From the NCBI RefSeq assembly GCF_000312505.2, contig NZ_HG326224.1, positions 186,001 to 250,000 of the forward strand: DNA of 64,000 nt, read 5' to 3'. Source of the stretch: Fenollaria massiliensis (lineage in GTDB: Bacteria > Bacillota > Clostridia > Tissierellales > Peptoniphilaceae). The notes under the pieces are model-generated. The model did not search any database. It was not told the origin of the DNA and saw only the letters and a program-made list of their open reading frames with translations. Made by a program: the position numbers and the translations under genes. Shown one piece after another: positions 9,429 to 17,551 of this stretch; the first letter of the stretch is position 1, and every line of letters begins with the position of its first letter.

Positions 9429-9700
9429 TTTTTATCCTCCTTAATCTACTATTATAACATACAATATTTTTATTATTACAAGGAATATTACGTCTCATGC
9501 TAAAGCTAAGAACATAATATAAGGCCTCCATGTAAAACAATATTGTTAATTATTGAAACTAATGAAGATATCTCCTAAAAAACACTTTACTATGTTCTCT
9601 AGACAAACCTTCATCATTATTATACCATATAAATTTAATTTTTACCATTATTTTCAAATTTTCTTTATTTATTTTCAAAAAATTTGGAAGATTGTATAAT
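9429..9700 (-). promoter_or_regulatory. gcv operon leader and promoter region (unassigned structured RNA?)
   Basis: The 270 bp between gcvT and the IS element hold no gene. On the minus strand a TATAAT (9619-9624) would start a transcript about 180 nt upstream of gcvT; a second TATAAT (9451-9456) lies 22 bp before the ATG. Between them the sequence can fold. ATGAAG and CTTCAT close an arm of about 50 nt (roughly 9560-9614) that includes an AACA/TGTT inner pair, followed by the palindrome ACAATATTGT. The conserved cores of the glycine riboswitch are not visible. Whether this is a riboswitch, a small RNA or plain spacer is open. Confidence 0.35.
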
Positions 9701-9701
9701 T

Positions 9702-10934
9702 AAGTTAGCCACCAAATAAAAAAATCATGTGTACATATGGTATAGTATTAGTAACAAACAAAAAAACAACTATACGGAGGTACACATGACTCATATAAAT
9801 TATACCATAAAATTTACAGAAAGCAAGAAAAATTCACACCTGTCACTTCATGAAATGTCATTAATACAGGCATGGAAGTTAGATGGAAATAGCAACAGAG
9901 AGATAGCAAGAAGGCTAAACAGAGCCCCACAGACGATTAACAATGCAATAAAAAAAGGCACAGTAAAACAAAATAGAATAGTAAAAAGTAATAATACTAC
10001 ATATACTTACTACGATGAAAAATATTTTGCCTTAACGAATTATGAAGTATATAAAAGCAATAGATCTTCTTGCGGAAGAAGACCAAAATATATAGATATA
10101 GGCGAATTTCTTAAATGGGCTGACCATAAAATGTTAAAAGATAAATGGTCTCCAGATGCATGTGTTGGATATGCAAAAGCAAATAGACTTTTTCCATCAT
10201 CAGAGATACCATCTACGAAAAGCTTGTACAACTGGATAAATAAGTCACTAATGAAAACAAAAAATATAGACCTATTAGAAAAAGTAAAGAGAAGAAACAA
10301 AAATAGCATAAGAAGAACAAGGCAAAACAAGAAAAAACTTGGCATATCCATAGAAGAAAGACCAGATAAAATAAAAACAAGAGAAGAATTCGGTCACTGG
10401 GAAATAGATACAGTTATAGGTAAAAAGAAAAAGACAGATCCAGTACTACTTACTTTAGTAGAAAGAAAAACAAGATATGAAAAACTGATAAAAATACATG
10501 GTAAAACGCCCAATGCAGTAGACCTTGGACTTAAGTTCTTAAAAGATAAAACACAGTTAAACAAAGAAATATTTAAAAGTATAACATCAGATAATGGCTC
10601 TGAATTTTCAAGCTTATCAGAACTAGCAGAATATGTAGATATATATTTTTGCCATCCATATACATCATGGGAGAGAGGAACTAGTGAGTGCCAACACAAA
10701 TTAATAAGAAGATTTATACAAAAGGGCACGTCACTAGAAGAAGTATCAAAAGAAAAAATATACAGAATAAACGAGTGGATGAATAATTTACCAAGAAAAA
10801 TCTTTAATTACAAAACTGCAAAAGAAGAGTTTATAAATGAAGTAAAGCAGCTTAAAAGTATATAGTGTAATAAAAATAAATACTTTTAAGCTATACTATA
10901 CATTTTGTTTGTATGATGTTTGGGTGGCTAACTT
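9702..10934 (+). mobile_element. IS30-family insertion sequence
   Basis: A transposase gene is enclosed by imperfect terminal inverted repeats. The left end reads AAGTTAGCCACCAAA and the right end, in reverse complement, AAGTTAGCCACCCAAA. With ends set at AGTTAGCC the flanks show a 2-bp direct repeat TA, in keeping with the very short duplications made by IS30 elements, but the exact ends are uncertain by 1-2 bp. Near the right end a 13-bp inverted repeat (10849-10892) spans the transposase stop. The element lies upstream of gcvT and downstream of rpsI in non-coding DNA. Confidence 0.85.
9786..10865 (+). CDS. IS30-family transposase
   Basis: The protein has 359 residues from MTHINYT, with GGAGG 5 nt upstream. 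An N-terminal helix-turn-helix is visible (LDGNSNREIARRLNRAPQTI). The DDE catalytic domain has all three acids: D in HWEIDTVIG, D in ITSDNGSEF, and E in WERGTSECQHK. The length is normal and no frameshift is seen, so the element may be active. The start codon and ribosome binding site lie in one arm of a 10-bp inverted repeat whose other arm is at 9725-9734. That arrangement can block translation from read-through transcripts starting outside the element. Confidence 0.95.
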   Translation: MTHINYTIKFTESKKNSHLSLHEMSLIQAWKLDGNSNREIARRLNRAPQTINNAIKKGTVKQNRIVKSNNTTYTYYDEKYFALTNYEVYKSNRSSCGRRPKYIDIGEFLKWADHKMLKDKWSPDACVGYAKANRLFPSSEIPSTKSLYNWINKSLMKTKNIDLLEKVKRRNKNSIRRTRQNKKKLGISIEERPDKIKTREEFGHWEIDTVIGKKKKTDPVLLTLVERKTRYEKLIKIHGKTPNAVDLGLKFLKDKTQLNKEIFKSITSDNGSEFSSLSELAEYVDIYFCHPYTSWERGTSECQHKLIRRFIQKGTSLEEVSKEKIYRINEWMNNLPRKIFNYKTAKEEFINEVKQLKSI

Positions 10935-11089
10935 ATTGTTGCAATTTATATTTCAAAAAATTTTAATTATTTCTAAATAAACACAAAAATATTATAATTT
11001 TAAAAAGTTTCTGATTAAATAATTAGTAATTTAGATAAAATATTTATAGTATCTAGTTCAATTTTTTATTTAAATTTAAGTAGACGCAC

Positions 11090-11119
11090 AAAAAAAGGCC
11101 TTGCATTTGCAAGGTCTTT
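11090..11119 (-). terminator. Terminator of rplM-rpsI
   Basis: GACCTTGC and GCAAGGCC form a stem (one mismatch) with an AAAT loop, followed by seven T on the minus strand, about 20 bp after the rpsI stop. Confidence 0.8.
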
Positions 11120-11139
11120 CGTAATATATAGTAATAAAA

Positions 11140-11529
11140 CTATCTCTTTGAGAATTGTGAACTCTTTCTAGCTTTCTTGAATCCGTATTTCTTTCTTTCT
11201 TTCATACGTGGATCTCTAGTTAAGAATCCTGCTTTCTTTAAGATTGATCTGTATTCAGGATCAACTTCAAGTAAAGCTCTTGATAAGCCGTGTCTTATAG
11301 CTCCAGCTTGTCCTGTAAATCCGCCACCGTTTACTAAAACGTATACATCAAATTTACCAAGTGTATCTGTTAAGTTAAGAGGTTCACGAACAATGTTTTT
11401 TAACAATTCTTCTTTTAAATATTGATCAATATCTCTGTGGTTGATAGTAAATTTACCATCTCCAGGCACTAGTCTTACTCTTGCTACTGAAGATTTTCTT
11501 CTGCCTGTTCCTTGAATAAGTTTTTCCAT
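11140..11529 (-). CDS. rpsI: 30S ribosomal protein S9
   Basis: The protein has 129 residues. The opening [17 protein letters not shown] and the basic C-terminal tail ending in SSQFSKR, which reaches toward the P-site tRNA, are diagnostic. It lies 16 bp after rplM, the classic L13-S9 pair. Confidence 0.98.
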   Translation of the reverse strand: MEKLIQGTGRRKSSVARVRLVPGDGKFTINHRDIDQYLKEELLKNIVREPLNLTDTLGKFDVYVLVNGGGFTGQAGAIRHGLSRALLEVDPEYRSILKKAGFLTRDPRMKERKKYGFKKARKSSQFSKR

Positions 11530-11545
11530 CTATTCGTCCTCCTTC

Positions 11546-11974
11546 CTAAAAATCATACTTTTCTGGCTTTTGAGCTTCGTGGTTATGTTCTGGGCCAGCA
11601 TATACTTTTAATTTTCTAAACATTTGTCTTCCTAATCTGTTCTTTGGAAGCATACCTTTAACAGCTAATCTGATAGCCATCTCTGGATTGTTTTGCATCA
11701 TATCTTGGTAACTGATTTCTCTAAGTCCTCCAGGATAACCTGTGTGATAATAGTGTTTCTTTTGTATTAATTTCTTACCTGTTAATTTCACCTTATCAGC
11801 GTTTACGATGATAACGAAATCACCTGTGTCTACGTGTGGTGTAAAAGTTGCTTTGTGTTTTCCTCTTAAGATCTTAGCAACTTCGCTTGCTAGTCTACCT
11901 AGGACTTTGCCTTCAGCGTCTATAAGTAACCATTTTCTCTCAATATTTTGAGCATTGGCCATAAATGAACTCAT
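11546..11974 (-). CDS. rplM: 50S ribosomal protein L13
   Basis: The protein has 142 residues starting [15 protein letters not shown], matching the common Firmicutes start; AAGGAGG lies 7 nt upstream. Family motifs include [12 protein letters not shown], the [15 protein letters not shown] segment and [12 protein letters not shown]. It is the first gene of the rplM-rpsI operon, with a strong promoter and a leader hairpin. Confidence 0.98.
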   Translation of the reverse strand: MSSFMANAQNIERKWLLIDAEGKVLGRLASEVAKILRGKHKATFTPHVDTGDFVIIVNADKVKLTGKKLIQKKHYYHTGYPGGLREISYQDMMQNNPEMAIRLAVKGMLPKNRLGRQMFRKLKVYAGPEHNHEAQKPEKYDF

Positions 11975-11997
11975 TTTCTTCCTCCTTTAAAAACATT

Positions 11998-12031
11998 GTT
12001 TTTAAAAAAGTTTCCGGGTCTTTTTTAAAAC
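11998..12031 (-). promoter_or_regulatory. Leader hairpin upstream of rplM
   Basis: The leader RNA contains GTTTTAAAAAAG and CTTTTTTAAAAAC, a near-perfect 12-bp inverted repeat with a GC-containing loop (ACCCGGAAA), between the promoter and the ribosome binding site. L13 leaders with regulatory function are known in Firmicutes. Homology of this one was not tested. Confidence 0.4.
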
Positions 12032-12041
12032 ACTAACAAAT

Positions 12042-12070
12042 ATTTTAATACAAATTTATATAATTGTCAA
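12042..12070 (-). promoter_or_regulatory. Sigma-A promoter of rplM-rpsI
   Basis: On the minus strand, TTGACA (12065-12070) and TAAAAT (12042-12047) are separated by 17 bp, giving a leader of about 60 nt. Confidence 0.75.
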
Positions 12071-12088
12071 GTATTTTCATTGATTTTT

Positions 12089-13882
12089 TTATAAATTTTT
12101 GCTTAATTCTTCAATTTTATCAACTATTGATGAAATATATTCTATAGTCTTCTTTAGTGAGTCTGTATTTGTTATATCTACGCCTGAAAGTTTTGCCCAC
12201 TCAACTGGATTATATATACCGCCTTGTCTTATTGCGTTTAGCCAGTCTTTAACAGCTTTCTCATCGCCTTCAAGTATTTTTCTTGAAACGTTTGTAGCTA
12301 TTGATAAACCAGCTGAGTATGTGTATGAATAAAGTCCTGAGTAGTAGTGTGGCTGTCTCATCCAAGTCATTTCACAGCCATCGTTTAATTCGACTTCACC
12401 TTGCCAAAACTCTTCTAGTGTTTCCTTAAATAATCTATTTAGTGTATCTGCATCTAAATTTTGTCCCTCATCAACTAAGTTATATGCCTTTCTTTGGAAA
12501 TATGCTTCTAGGAAGTGTGTAACAAAGTTATGATAATATGTCTTGGCAATGATCGAGAAATAAATCCATCTAAGCATTCTTGGATCTTCTGTCTTTTTCA
12601 TAAGGTAATTTGCAAGCATCATCTCATTCATTGTCGATGGTGACTCTGCATAGAACATAGCTGTGTTAGCATCAAAGTATGATTGATACTTTTGTGATAA
12701 CATAAAGTTTCCAGCATGACCAAGCTCATGAATCATAGTAAATACGCTGTCCATCTTGCCTGTCCATGTCATTAGTATATATGATGGGAAACCGGCTGGT
12801 GTTGCGCAGTACGCTCCAGTGTATTTACCTTTGTTTTCAACATAGTCGATATTTTTGCCTTCTAAAACTTTTTTGATTTGTTCTAGATATTCATCACCCA
12901 ATACATTTAATGCGCTATAGATATAATCTTTTGCTCCATCAAGTGTTATCTCTGGATCAAATTCTGGATCTATATTTGCTTTTAAATCATAATAATTTAT
13001 CTTTTCTAGTCCTAGTCCTTCTTTTAAAGTTCTGGCAAACTTTCTCATAACTGGTGAAAGCTCTTTCATAATTGTATCAAGATGATTTTCATAAATATCT
13101 CTAGGAACTTCTTGATTAGCAAGTAAATAATCTGTTACGCTCTCGTAGCCTCTTAGCTTTGAAATGATTTTATCTTTTTGCATGTTTAAGTTAAATGCTG
13201 CGGCTGTGCTATTAACAGTTTTAGATAAATCTTTATAGAAATGATTGAATGATTCCCTTCTTAAGTCCTTATCTTCATCGTATTCATATTTTTCTTCAAA
13301 TAAAGCGTATGAGTTATTATATTTTTTGCCATTGACCTCAAATTGTTCAAATGTCAAGTCTTGAAGCTTGATTGTGTTATACAATTGCTCTGGAGCCATT
13401 GTTAATGGTGTAAAAGCTTGTATAACTTTTTCTTCCGCATCGCTTAAATAAGTTTTCTTCTTTAATATAACGCTATGGAAATATGCTTTTAATCCATCTA
13501 CCTTCTCTAGCTTTTCAAGCATTGGAATATCAAGCTTTGCTATCTCAAGTTCTACGAATAATGTGTTTTCATCAAGCTTGTTATACATGTTTAGTAGCTC
13601 GTAAAAGAACGCTAGCTCAGATGAATTTGTTAAGTCAACGTCTTTATTAAGATATGCATAATCAATAACTAAAGAAAATCTTTCTATTAGTTTTTCATAT
13701 TCTTTAAAAGCTTTAACTATTGTGTCAAATTCATTTAATTTGCCTTCATAATTCTCTTTTAATTTTAATGATGCTTCTAAAACAGTATCCGCCTCTTTTT
13801 TAGCATCTTCCTTTGATTTAAATATAGCTGATGTGTCCCATGTTAGGCTCTTATCAACTTCGTTTCTATTTAGTATTGTCAT
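12089..13882 (-). CDS. pepF: Oligoendopeptidase F
   Basis: This is an M3B zinc metallopeptidase of 597 residues, normal length. The catalytic helix HELGHAGNF is at residues 385-393 (two His ligands and the Glu base). The downstream ESPSTMNEMM segment supplies the third ligand. It hydrolyses short peptides in the cytoplasm. It sits 12 bp downstream of mscL at the end of the dnaE-led gene string. It is the intact counterpart of the zinc-less M3-like protein at 1287-2981. No clear hairpin terminator follows it. Confidence 0.96.
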   Translation of the reverse strand: MTILNRNEVDKSLTWDTSAIFKSKEDAKKEADTVLEASLKLKENYEGKLNEFDTIVKAFKEYEKLIERFSLVIDYAYLNKDVDLTNSSELAFFYELLNMYNKLDENTLFVELEIAKLDIPMLEKLEKVDGLKAYFHSVILKKKTYLSDAEEKVIQAFTPLTMAPEQLYNTIKLQDLTFEQFEVNGKKYNNSYALFEEKYEYDEDKDLRRESFNHFYKDLSKTVNSTAAAFNLNMQKDKIISKLRGYESVTDYLLANQEVPRDIYENHLDTIMKELSPVMRKFARTLKEGLGLEKINYYDLKANIDPEFDPEITLDGAKDYIYSALNVLGDEYLEQIKKVLEGKNIDYVENKGKYTGAYCATPAGFPSYILMTWTGKMDSVFTMIHELGHAGNFMLSQKYQSYFDANTAMFYAESPSTMNEMMLANYLMKKTEDPRMLRWIYFSIIAKTYYHNFVTHFLEAYFQRKAYNLVDEGQNLDADTLNRLFKETLEEFWQGEVELNDGCEMTWMRQPHYYSGLYSYTYSAGLSIATNVSRKILEGDEKAVKDWLNAIRQGGIYNPVEWAKLSGVDITNTDSLKKTIEYISSIVDKIEELSKNL

Positions 13883-13894
13883 AAATCTCTCCTA

Positions 13895-14338
13895 TTATTT
13901 TAATTCTGATGTACAGTTAGGGCATCTTGTTGCGCTTATGTCTATAGTTGATTTGCAATAAGGGCATTCCTTTGTTGTTGGTGCTGCTTCTGGTTCAGGC
14001 TTCTTAGTAAGTGATCTAGCTTTGTTTACAGCCTTGACCATAATAAATATAACAAAGGCTATAATTAAGAAGTTTATTACTTGTGTTATAAATAAACCGT
14101 AATTTAGTGTAGCTGCCCCAGCTTCTTGTGCTTGTGCAAGTGTTGTGTATTTGCCGCCATCTAGTGTAAGGAAATAATTGCTCATGTCTGTGCCACCAAG
14201 TATAAGTCCTATAAGTGGCATAATTACGTCATTAACAAGTGAGCTAACAATCTTTCCGAAAGCTCCACCAATGATAACACCTACTGCTAGGTCCATAACA
14301 TTACCCTTTGAAATGAATTCTTTGAATTCTTTTAACAT
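13895..14338 (-). CDS. mscL: Large-conductance mechanosensitive channel with C-terminal zinc ribbon
   Basis: The protein has 147 residues. The MscL core is clear: a short amphipathic N-terminus, first membrane helix with [17 protein letters not shown], periplasmic loop, and second helix near residues 85-105. The last 25 residues carry [18 protein letters not shown], a zinc-ribbon-like double CxxC tail found in a subset of Firmicutes MscL proteins. The channel opens under membrane tension to release solutes in hypo-osmotic shock. It lies 27 bp after the deaminase gene and 12 bp before pepF. Confidence 0.95.
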   Translation of the reverse strand: MLKEFKEFISKGNVMDLAVGVIIGGAFGKIVSSLVNDVIMPLIGLILGGTDMSNYFLTLDGGKYTTLAQAQEAGAATLNYGLFITQVINFLIIAFVIFIMVKAVNKARSLTKKPEPEAAPTTKECPYCKSTIDISATRCPNCTSELK

Positions 14339-14365
14339 TTTTTTCTCCCCCTGTTTTAAAATTTT

Positions 14366-14809
14366 TTAATCTATATCCACATCTAATTGAATGTGTTCAA
14401 TATGATTTTTATCGAGTAATTCTAGTGCATAATCATCTACTCTGTATGCGTTTGAATAATAAATCTTACTTATTCCTGCTTGTATCAAGGCTTTTGTACA
14501 ATTTAGACATGGGAAATGAGTTACATAGCACACACATCCATCGACCTTGATGCCTTCTTTTGCACAATATAAAAGTGCATTCATCTCAGCATGTATAGTC
14601 GCTATGCAGTGACCGTCCCTCATTGTGTGGCCTATCTCAGAGCAATGCGGATTGCCCTTGATGCTGCCATTGTAACCGCTTGAGACTATTCTGTTATCCT
14701 TATTAACTAATAAACAGCCAACGAACGCCCTATCACAGGTAGATCTTTTAGCTATCATGTGAGCGATTGACATAAAATACTCTTGCCACGAACTTCTTGT
14801 GTCCGCCAT
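14366..14809 (-). CDS. dCMP deaminase family protein (ComEB-like)
   Basis: A 147-residue cytidine/deoxycytidylate deaminase-fold enzyme. The zinc site is complete: IHAEMNALLYCA (His ligand and catalytic Glu) and PCLNCTKALIQAG (two Cys ligands). The N-terminal MSIAHMIAKRSTCDRAFVG is typical of dCMP deaminases and of ComEB. The expected reaction is dCMP to dUMP, feeding thymidylate synthesis. Its start overlaps the last base of the pyk stop codon, so it is translationally coupled to pyk. Confidence 0.92.
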   Translation of the reverse strand: MADTRSSWQEYFMSIAHMIAKRSTCDRAFVGCLLVNKDNRIVSSGYNGSIKGNPHCSEIGHTMRDGHCIATIHAEMNALLYCAKEGIKVDGCVCYVTHFPCLNCTKALIQAGISKIYYSNAYRVDDYALELLDKNHIEHIQLDVDID

Positions 14810-16575
14810 TAAATCACTTCCTCTTCATTAAAAATTTTTCCTTCGTAAATTTCTCCAGTTGATGCGTCAATGCTGATTATGTCGCCAGTTTTAATACTGT
14901 TCATCGCATCGCCCACTCCAACAACTGTTGCTAGATGGTAATTTATGCCAACTATTGCACCTTGACTTGTTAAACCGCCTTCGACTGTAATTATACCTGA
15001 TGACTTTTGTATAAATGGTAGCATATCTTTATATACCCCTATCGTTACTATAATATCGCCATCTGAAAAGTTTTCTTCTAAGTCTTTAGCATTTTTTGCA
15101 ACACAAGCTCTTGCACTTATCTTGTGCTTGCCTATGCCCATGCCTTTACACAATATCTTTCCAACTGTCTTTACCATCATAATGTTTGTTGAACCAGTCT
15201 TTCCAAGCGGCATACCAGCCGTCAATATGACTAGTTCTCCCTCCTTTACAAATTTTATATTCTTTAATATATTTACAGATTCATAAAATAATTCATCTAT
15301 GCTTGAAGCAAGTTTTGCTCTGATTGGGTAGACGCCCCACTCGATTGATAATTGTCTTCTGACTTTTTCGTTTGTAGTAGCTGCGATGATTGGTGATTTG
15401 GGCTTAAATTTTGAAATATTTCTTGCCGTAAGCCCTGATGATGTTGCAGCTATAATCACTTTTGCGTTTAAATCATAAGCTGCTTCTCTAGTCGCTTTAG
15501 CGATTGAGTTTGTGATATTGATCTCGTGTTCATCGTTTGTGCTATCTACTAAAATTTTATAATCAAGGCTATCTTCAATCTTTAGCGCAATTTTTCTCAT
15601 CATCTCACATGCCTTAACTGGATAAGCACCTGCTGCCGTCTCGCCTGAGAGCATTATCGCGCTCGAACCATCTAAGATAGCGTTAGCAACATCAGTTACC
15701 TCTGCTCTTGTTGGTCTTGGGTTTCTAATCATTGAGTCAAGCATCTGTGTCGCTGTGATAACGAATTTGCCTTTAAGATTGCATTTTCTAATTATATCTT
15801 TTTGCACTAAAGGTATGTCCTCTTCATCAAGTTCAACACCCATATCGCCTCTAGCTACCATTATGCCATCAGATACTTCGATTATTTCGTCAATATTTTG
15901 AACGCCTTCAAGATTTTCTATCTTAGAAATTATTTTAATATCTTCTCCGCCATTGCTCTCAAGAACTTTTCTTATCTCTAATACATCTTTTGCGCTTCTA
16001 ATAAATGAAGCAGCAATGAAGTCTACATCATTTTCAATACCAAAGATTAAATCCTCTATATCTTTTTCTGTAAGCGTTGGTAAATTTACTTTAACTGAAG
16101 GAAGATTAACTCCTTTTCTATCGCTTAGCTCGCCCGAGTTAACAGCCCTCATATAAACATTGTTCTCATCGACTGATTTTACAGCGAACTCAACAAGGCC
16201 GTCGTCAATTAAGACTCTGTCATTTGCCTTCAAATCCTTGGCAATGTCTTTGTATGTGACAGAAACCTTTGTATCATCGCCCTCTATGTCCTCGCTCGTT
16301 AAAATAAAATCTTGTCCTTGCTCTATCCTAATCATGCCATCTTTAAAAGTTTTTATCCTTATCTCAGGGCCCTTTGTGTCAAGCATAATTCCAATAGGTT
16401 CATCTAAGTCATCTCTAAGCTTTTTTATAGTCTCTATCCTTTTTTTATGCTCTTGATGAGTACCATGTGAAAAATTTAGTCTAGCCACATTCATGCCCTC
16501 ATTTACAAGTGCTTTTAAGACTTCATAAGTATCAGAGCTTGGTCCAATTGTGCAAACTATCTTAGTTTTTTTCAT
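14809..16575 (-). CDS. pyk: Pyruvate kinase with C-terminal PEP-utiliser domain
   Basis: The protein has 588 residues, the long Bacillus-type form. The N-terminal barrel opens KTKIVCTIGPSSDTYEVL and contains MLDTKGPEIR and the active-site ISKIENLEGV and ARGDMGVE motifs. It is followed by the allosteric C domain. The last 110 or so residues are an extra PEP-utiliser mobile-type domain containing EGGLTSQGAIVGINYHLA. It makes pyruvate and ATP from PEP and ADP at the end of glycolysis. pfkA lies 8 bp upstream. Confidence 0.97.
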   Translation of the reverse strand: MKKTKIVCTIGPSSDTYEVLKALVNEGMNVARLNFSHGTHQEHKKRIETIKKLRDDLDEPIGIMLDTKGPEIRIKTFKDGMIRIEQGQDFILTSEDIEGDDTKVSVTYKDIAKDLKANDRVLIDDGLVEFAVKSVDENNVYMRAVNSGELSDRKGVNLPSVKVNLPTLTEKDIEDLIFGIENDVDFIAASFIRSAKDVLEIRKVLESNGGEDIKIISKIENLEGVQNIDEIIEVSDGIMVARGDMGVELDEEDIPLVQKDIIRKCNLKGKFVITATQMLDSMIRNPRPTRAEVTDVANAILDGSSAIMLSGETAAGAYPVKACEMMRKIALKIEDSLDYKILVDSTNDEHEINITNSIAKATREAAYDLNAKVIIAATSSGLTARNISKFKPKSPIIAATTNEKVRRQLSIEWGVYPIRAKLASSIDELFYESVNILKNIKFVKEGELVILTAGMPLGKTGSTNIMMVKTVGKILCKGMGIGKHKISARACVAKNAKDLEENFSDGDIIVTIGVYKDMLPFIQKSSGIITVEGGLTSQGAIVGINYHLATVVGVGDAMNSIKTGDIISIDASTGEIYEGKIFNEEEVI

Positions 16576-16583
16576 ATTTTCTC

Positions 16584-17543
16584 CTAAATTGATAATATAT
16601 CAACCATCTTTAATAAATTTTTGTTAAATTCTTTTTTTGCTTCAAGTGCTTCATCTATATCTAATTCTATAATCTTGCCATTTTTATATCCTAAAACTAG
16701 TCCTGACTTGCCACTTATTAATAAATTCACAGCGTCATAACCAAAGTCACTTGCTAGTATCCTATCTTGAACTGTTGGTACACCGCCTCTTTGAACATAG
16801 CCAAGAACAGTAACGCGAGTCTCTATGCCTCCCTTTTCTTCGATAATCTTTTCAAGCTCGTAAGCATCAAGTGCTCCTTCAGCTGCAACGATTATATGGT
16901 GCTTTTTGCCTCTCTTCTTACCATTTTTGATCTTATTAATAATAGCATCTATATCTAATTTAACTTCTGGTACAACGATTGATTCAGCACCGCCCGCTAT
17001 ACCTGAGTATAGAGCGATATCGCCGCAATTTCTTCCCATTACTTGAAGCACTATTGCCCTGCCATGTGATTCAGATGTATCTCTTAATTTACTTATAGCA
17101 GAAACAGCCGTCTCAACCGCAGTCAAAAAGCCAATAGTGTAGTCAGTATAGCCAAGATCGTTATCTATAGTGCACGGAATGCCTATAACTTTAATGCCTC
17201 TTTTAGCTAGCTCCCTAGCTCCTCTAAATGTTCCGTCGCCACCAAGAACCACTATGGCATCTATTTTAAATTTTTTAATCACATCAAGAGCCTGAGTCAT
17301 GCCTTCTTCAGTCATAAATTCTTCGCTTCTAGCAGTTCTAAGTATAGTTCCGCCTCTGTGTATGATGTCCGCAACGCTTGATAGCGTCATCGTTTCAATA
17401 TCACCCTTAATAAGACCGTTGTATCCTTCTTTTATTGCTAGAACCTTTAAATCGTTATATATAGCAGTTCTCACAACTGATCTTATTACAGCATTCATGC
17501 CAGGTGCATCGCCACCACTTGTTAGTATAGCAATAGTCTTCAT
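16584..17543 (-). CDS. pfkA: ATP-dependent 6-phosphofructokinase
   Basis: The protein has 319 residues, the standard bacterial length. Motifs: nucleotide-binding [17 protein letters not shown] at the start, GGDGTFRGA (ATP/Mg), and the catalytic [15 protein letters not shown]. Substrate-binding residues follow in [14 protein letters not shown] and [10 protein letters not shown]. It catalyses the committed step of glycolysis. It is placed between dnaE and pyk with 8-bp gaps, the dnaE-pfkA-pyk order common in Firmicutes. Confidence 0.97.
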   Translation of the reverse strand: MKTIAILTSGGDAPGMNAVIRSVVRTAIYNDLKVLAIKEGYNGLIKGDIETMTLSSVADIIHRGGTILRTARSEEFMTEEGMTQALDVIKKFKIDAIVVLGGDGTFRGARELAKRGIKVIGIPCTIDNDLGYTDYTIGFLTAVETAVSAISKLRDTSESHGRAIVLQVMGRNCGDIALYSGIAGGAESIVVPEVKLDIDAIINKIKNGKKRGKKHHIIVAAEGALDAYELEKIIEEKGGIETRVTVLGYVQRGGVPTVQDRILASDFGYDAVNLLISGKSGLVLGYKNGKIIELDIDEALEAKKEFNKNLLKMVDILSI

Positions 17544-17551
17544 TCTTCCTC

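Noticed and set aside
9429-9640. Glycine riboswitch upstream of gcvT
   Set aside because: Expected by analogy with other gcv operons, but the conserved cores of the aptamer (for example the AGGCAAAAGGAC-type segment) are not present on the minus strand.
10849-10892. Second IS end or nested element at the 13-bp inverted repeat
   Set aside because: It spans the transposase stop codon and is better explained as a transcript 3' hairpin; the true ends with AGTTAGCC lie outside it.
10935-11089. Gene between the IS right end and the rpsI terminator
   Set aside because: Only AT-rich DNA with no start plus ribosome binding site and no recognisable RNA.
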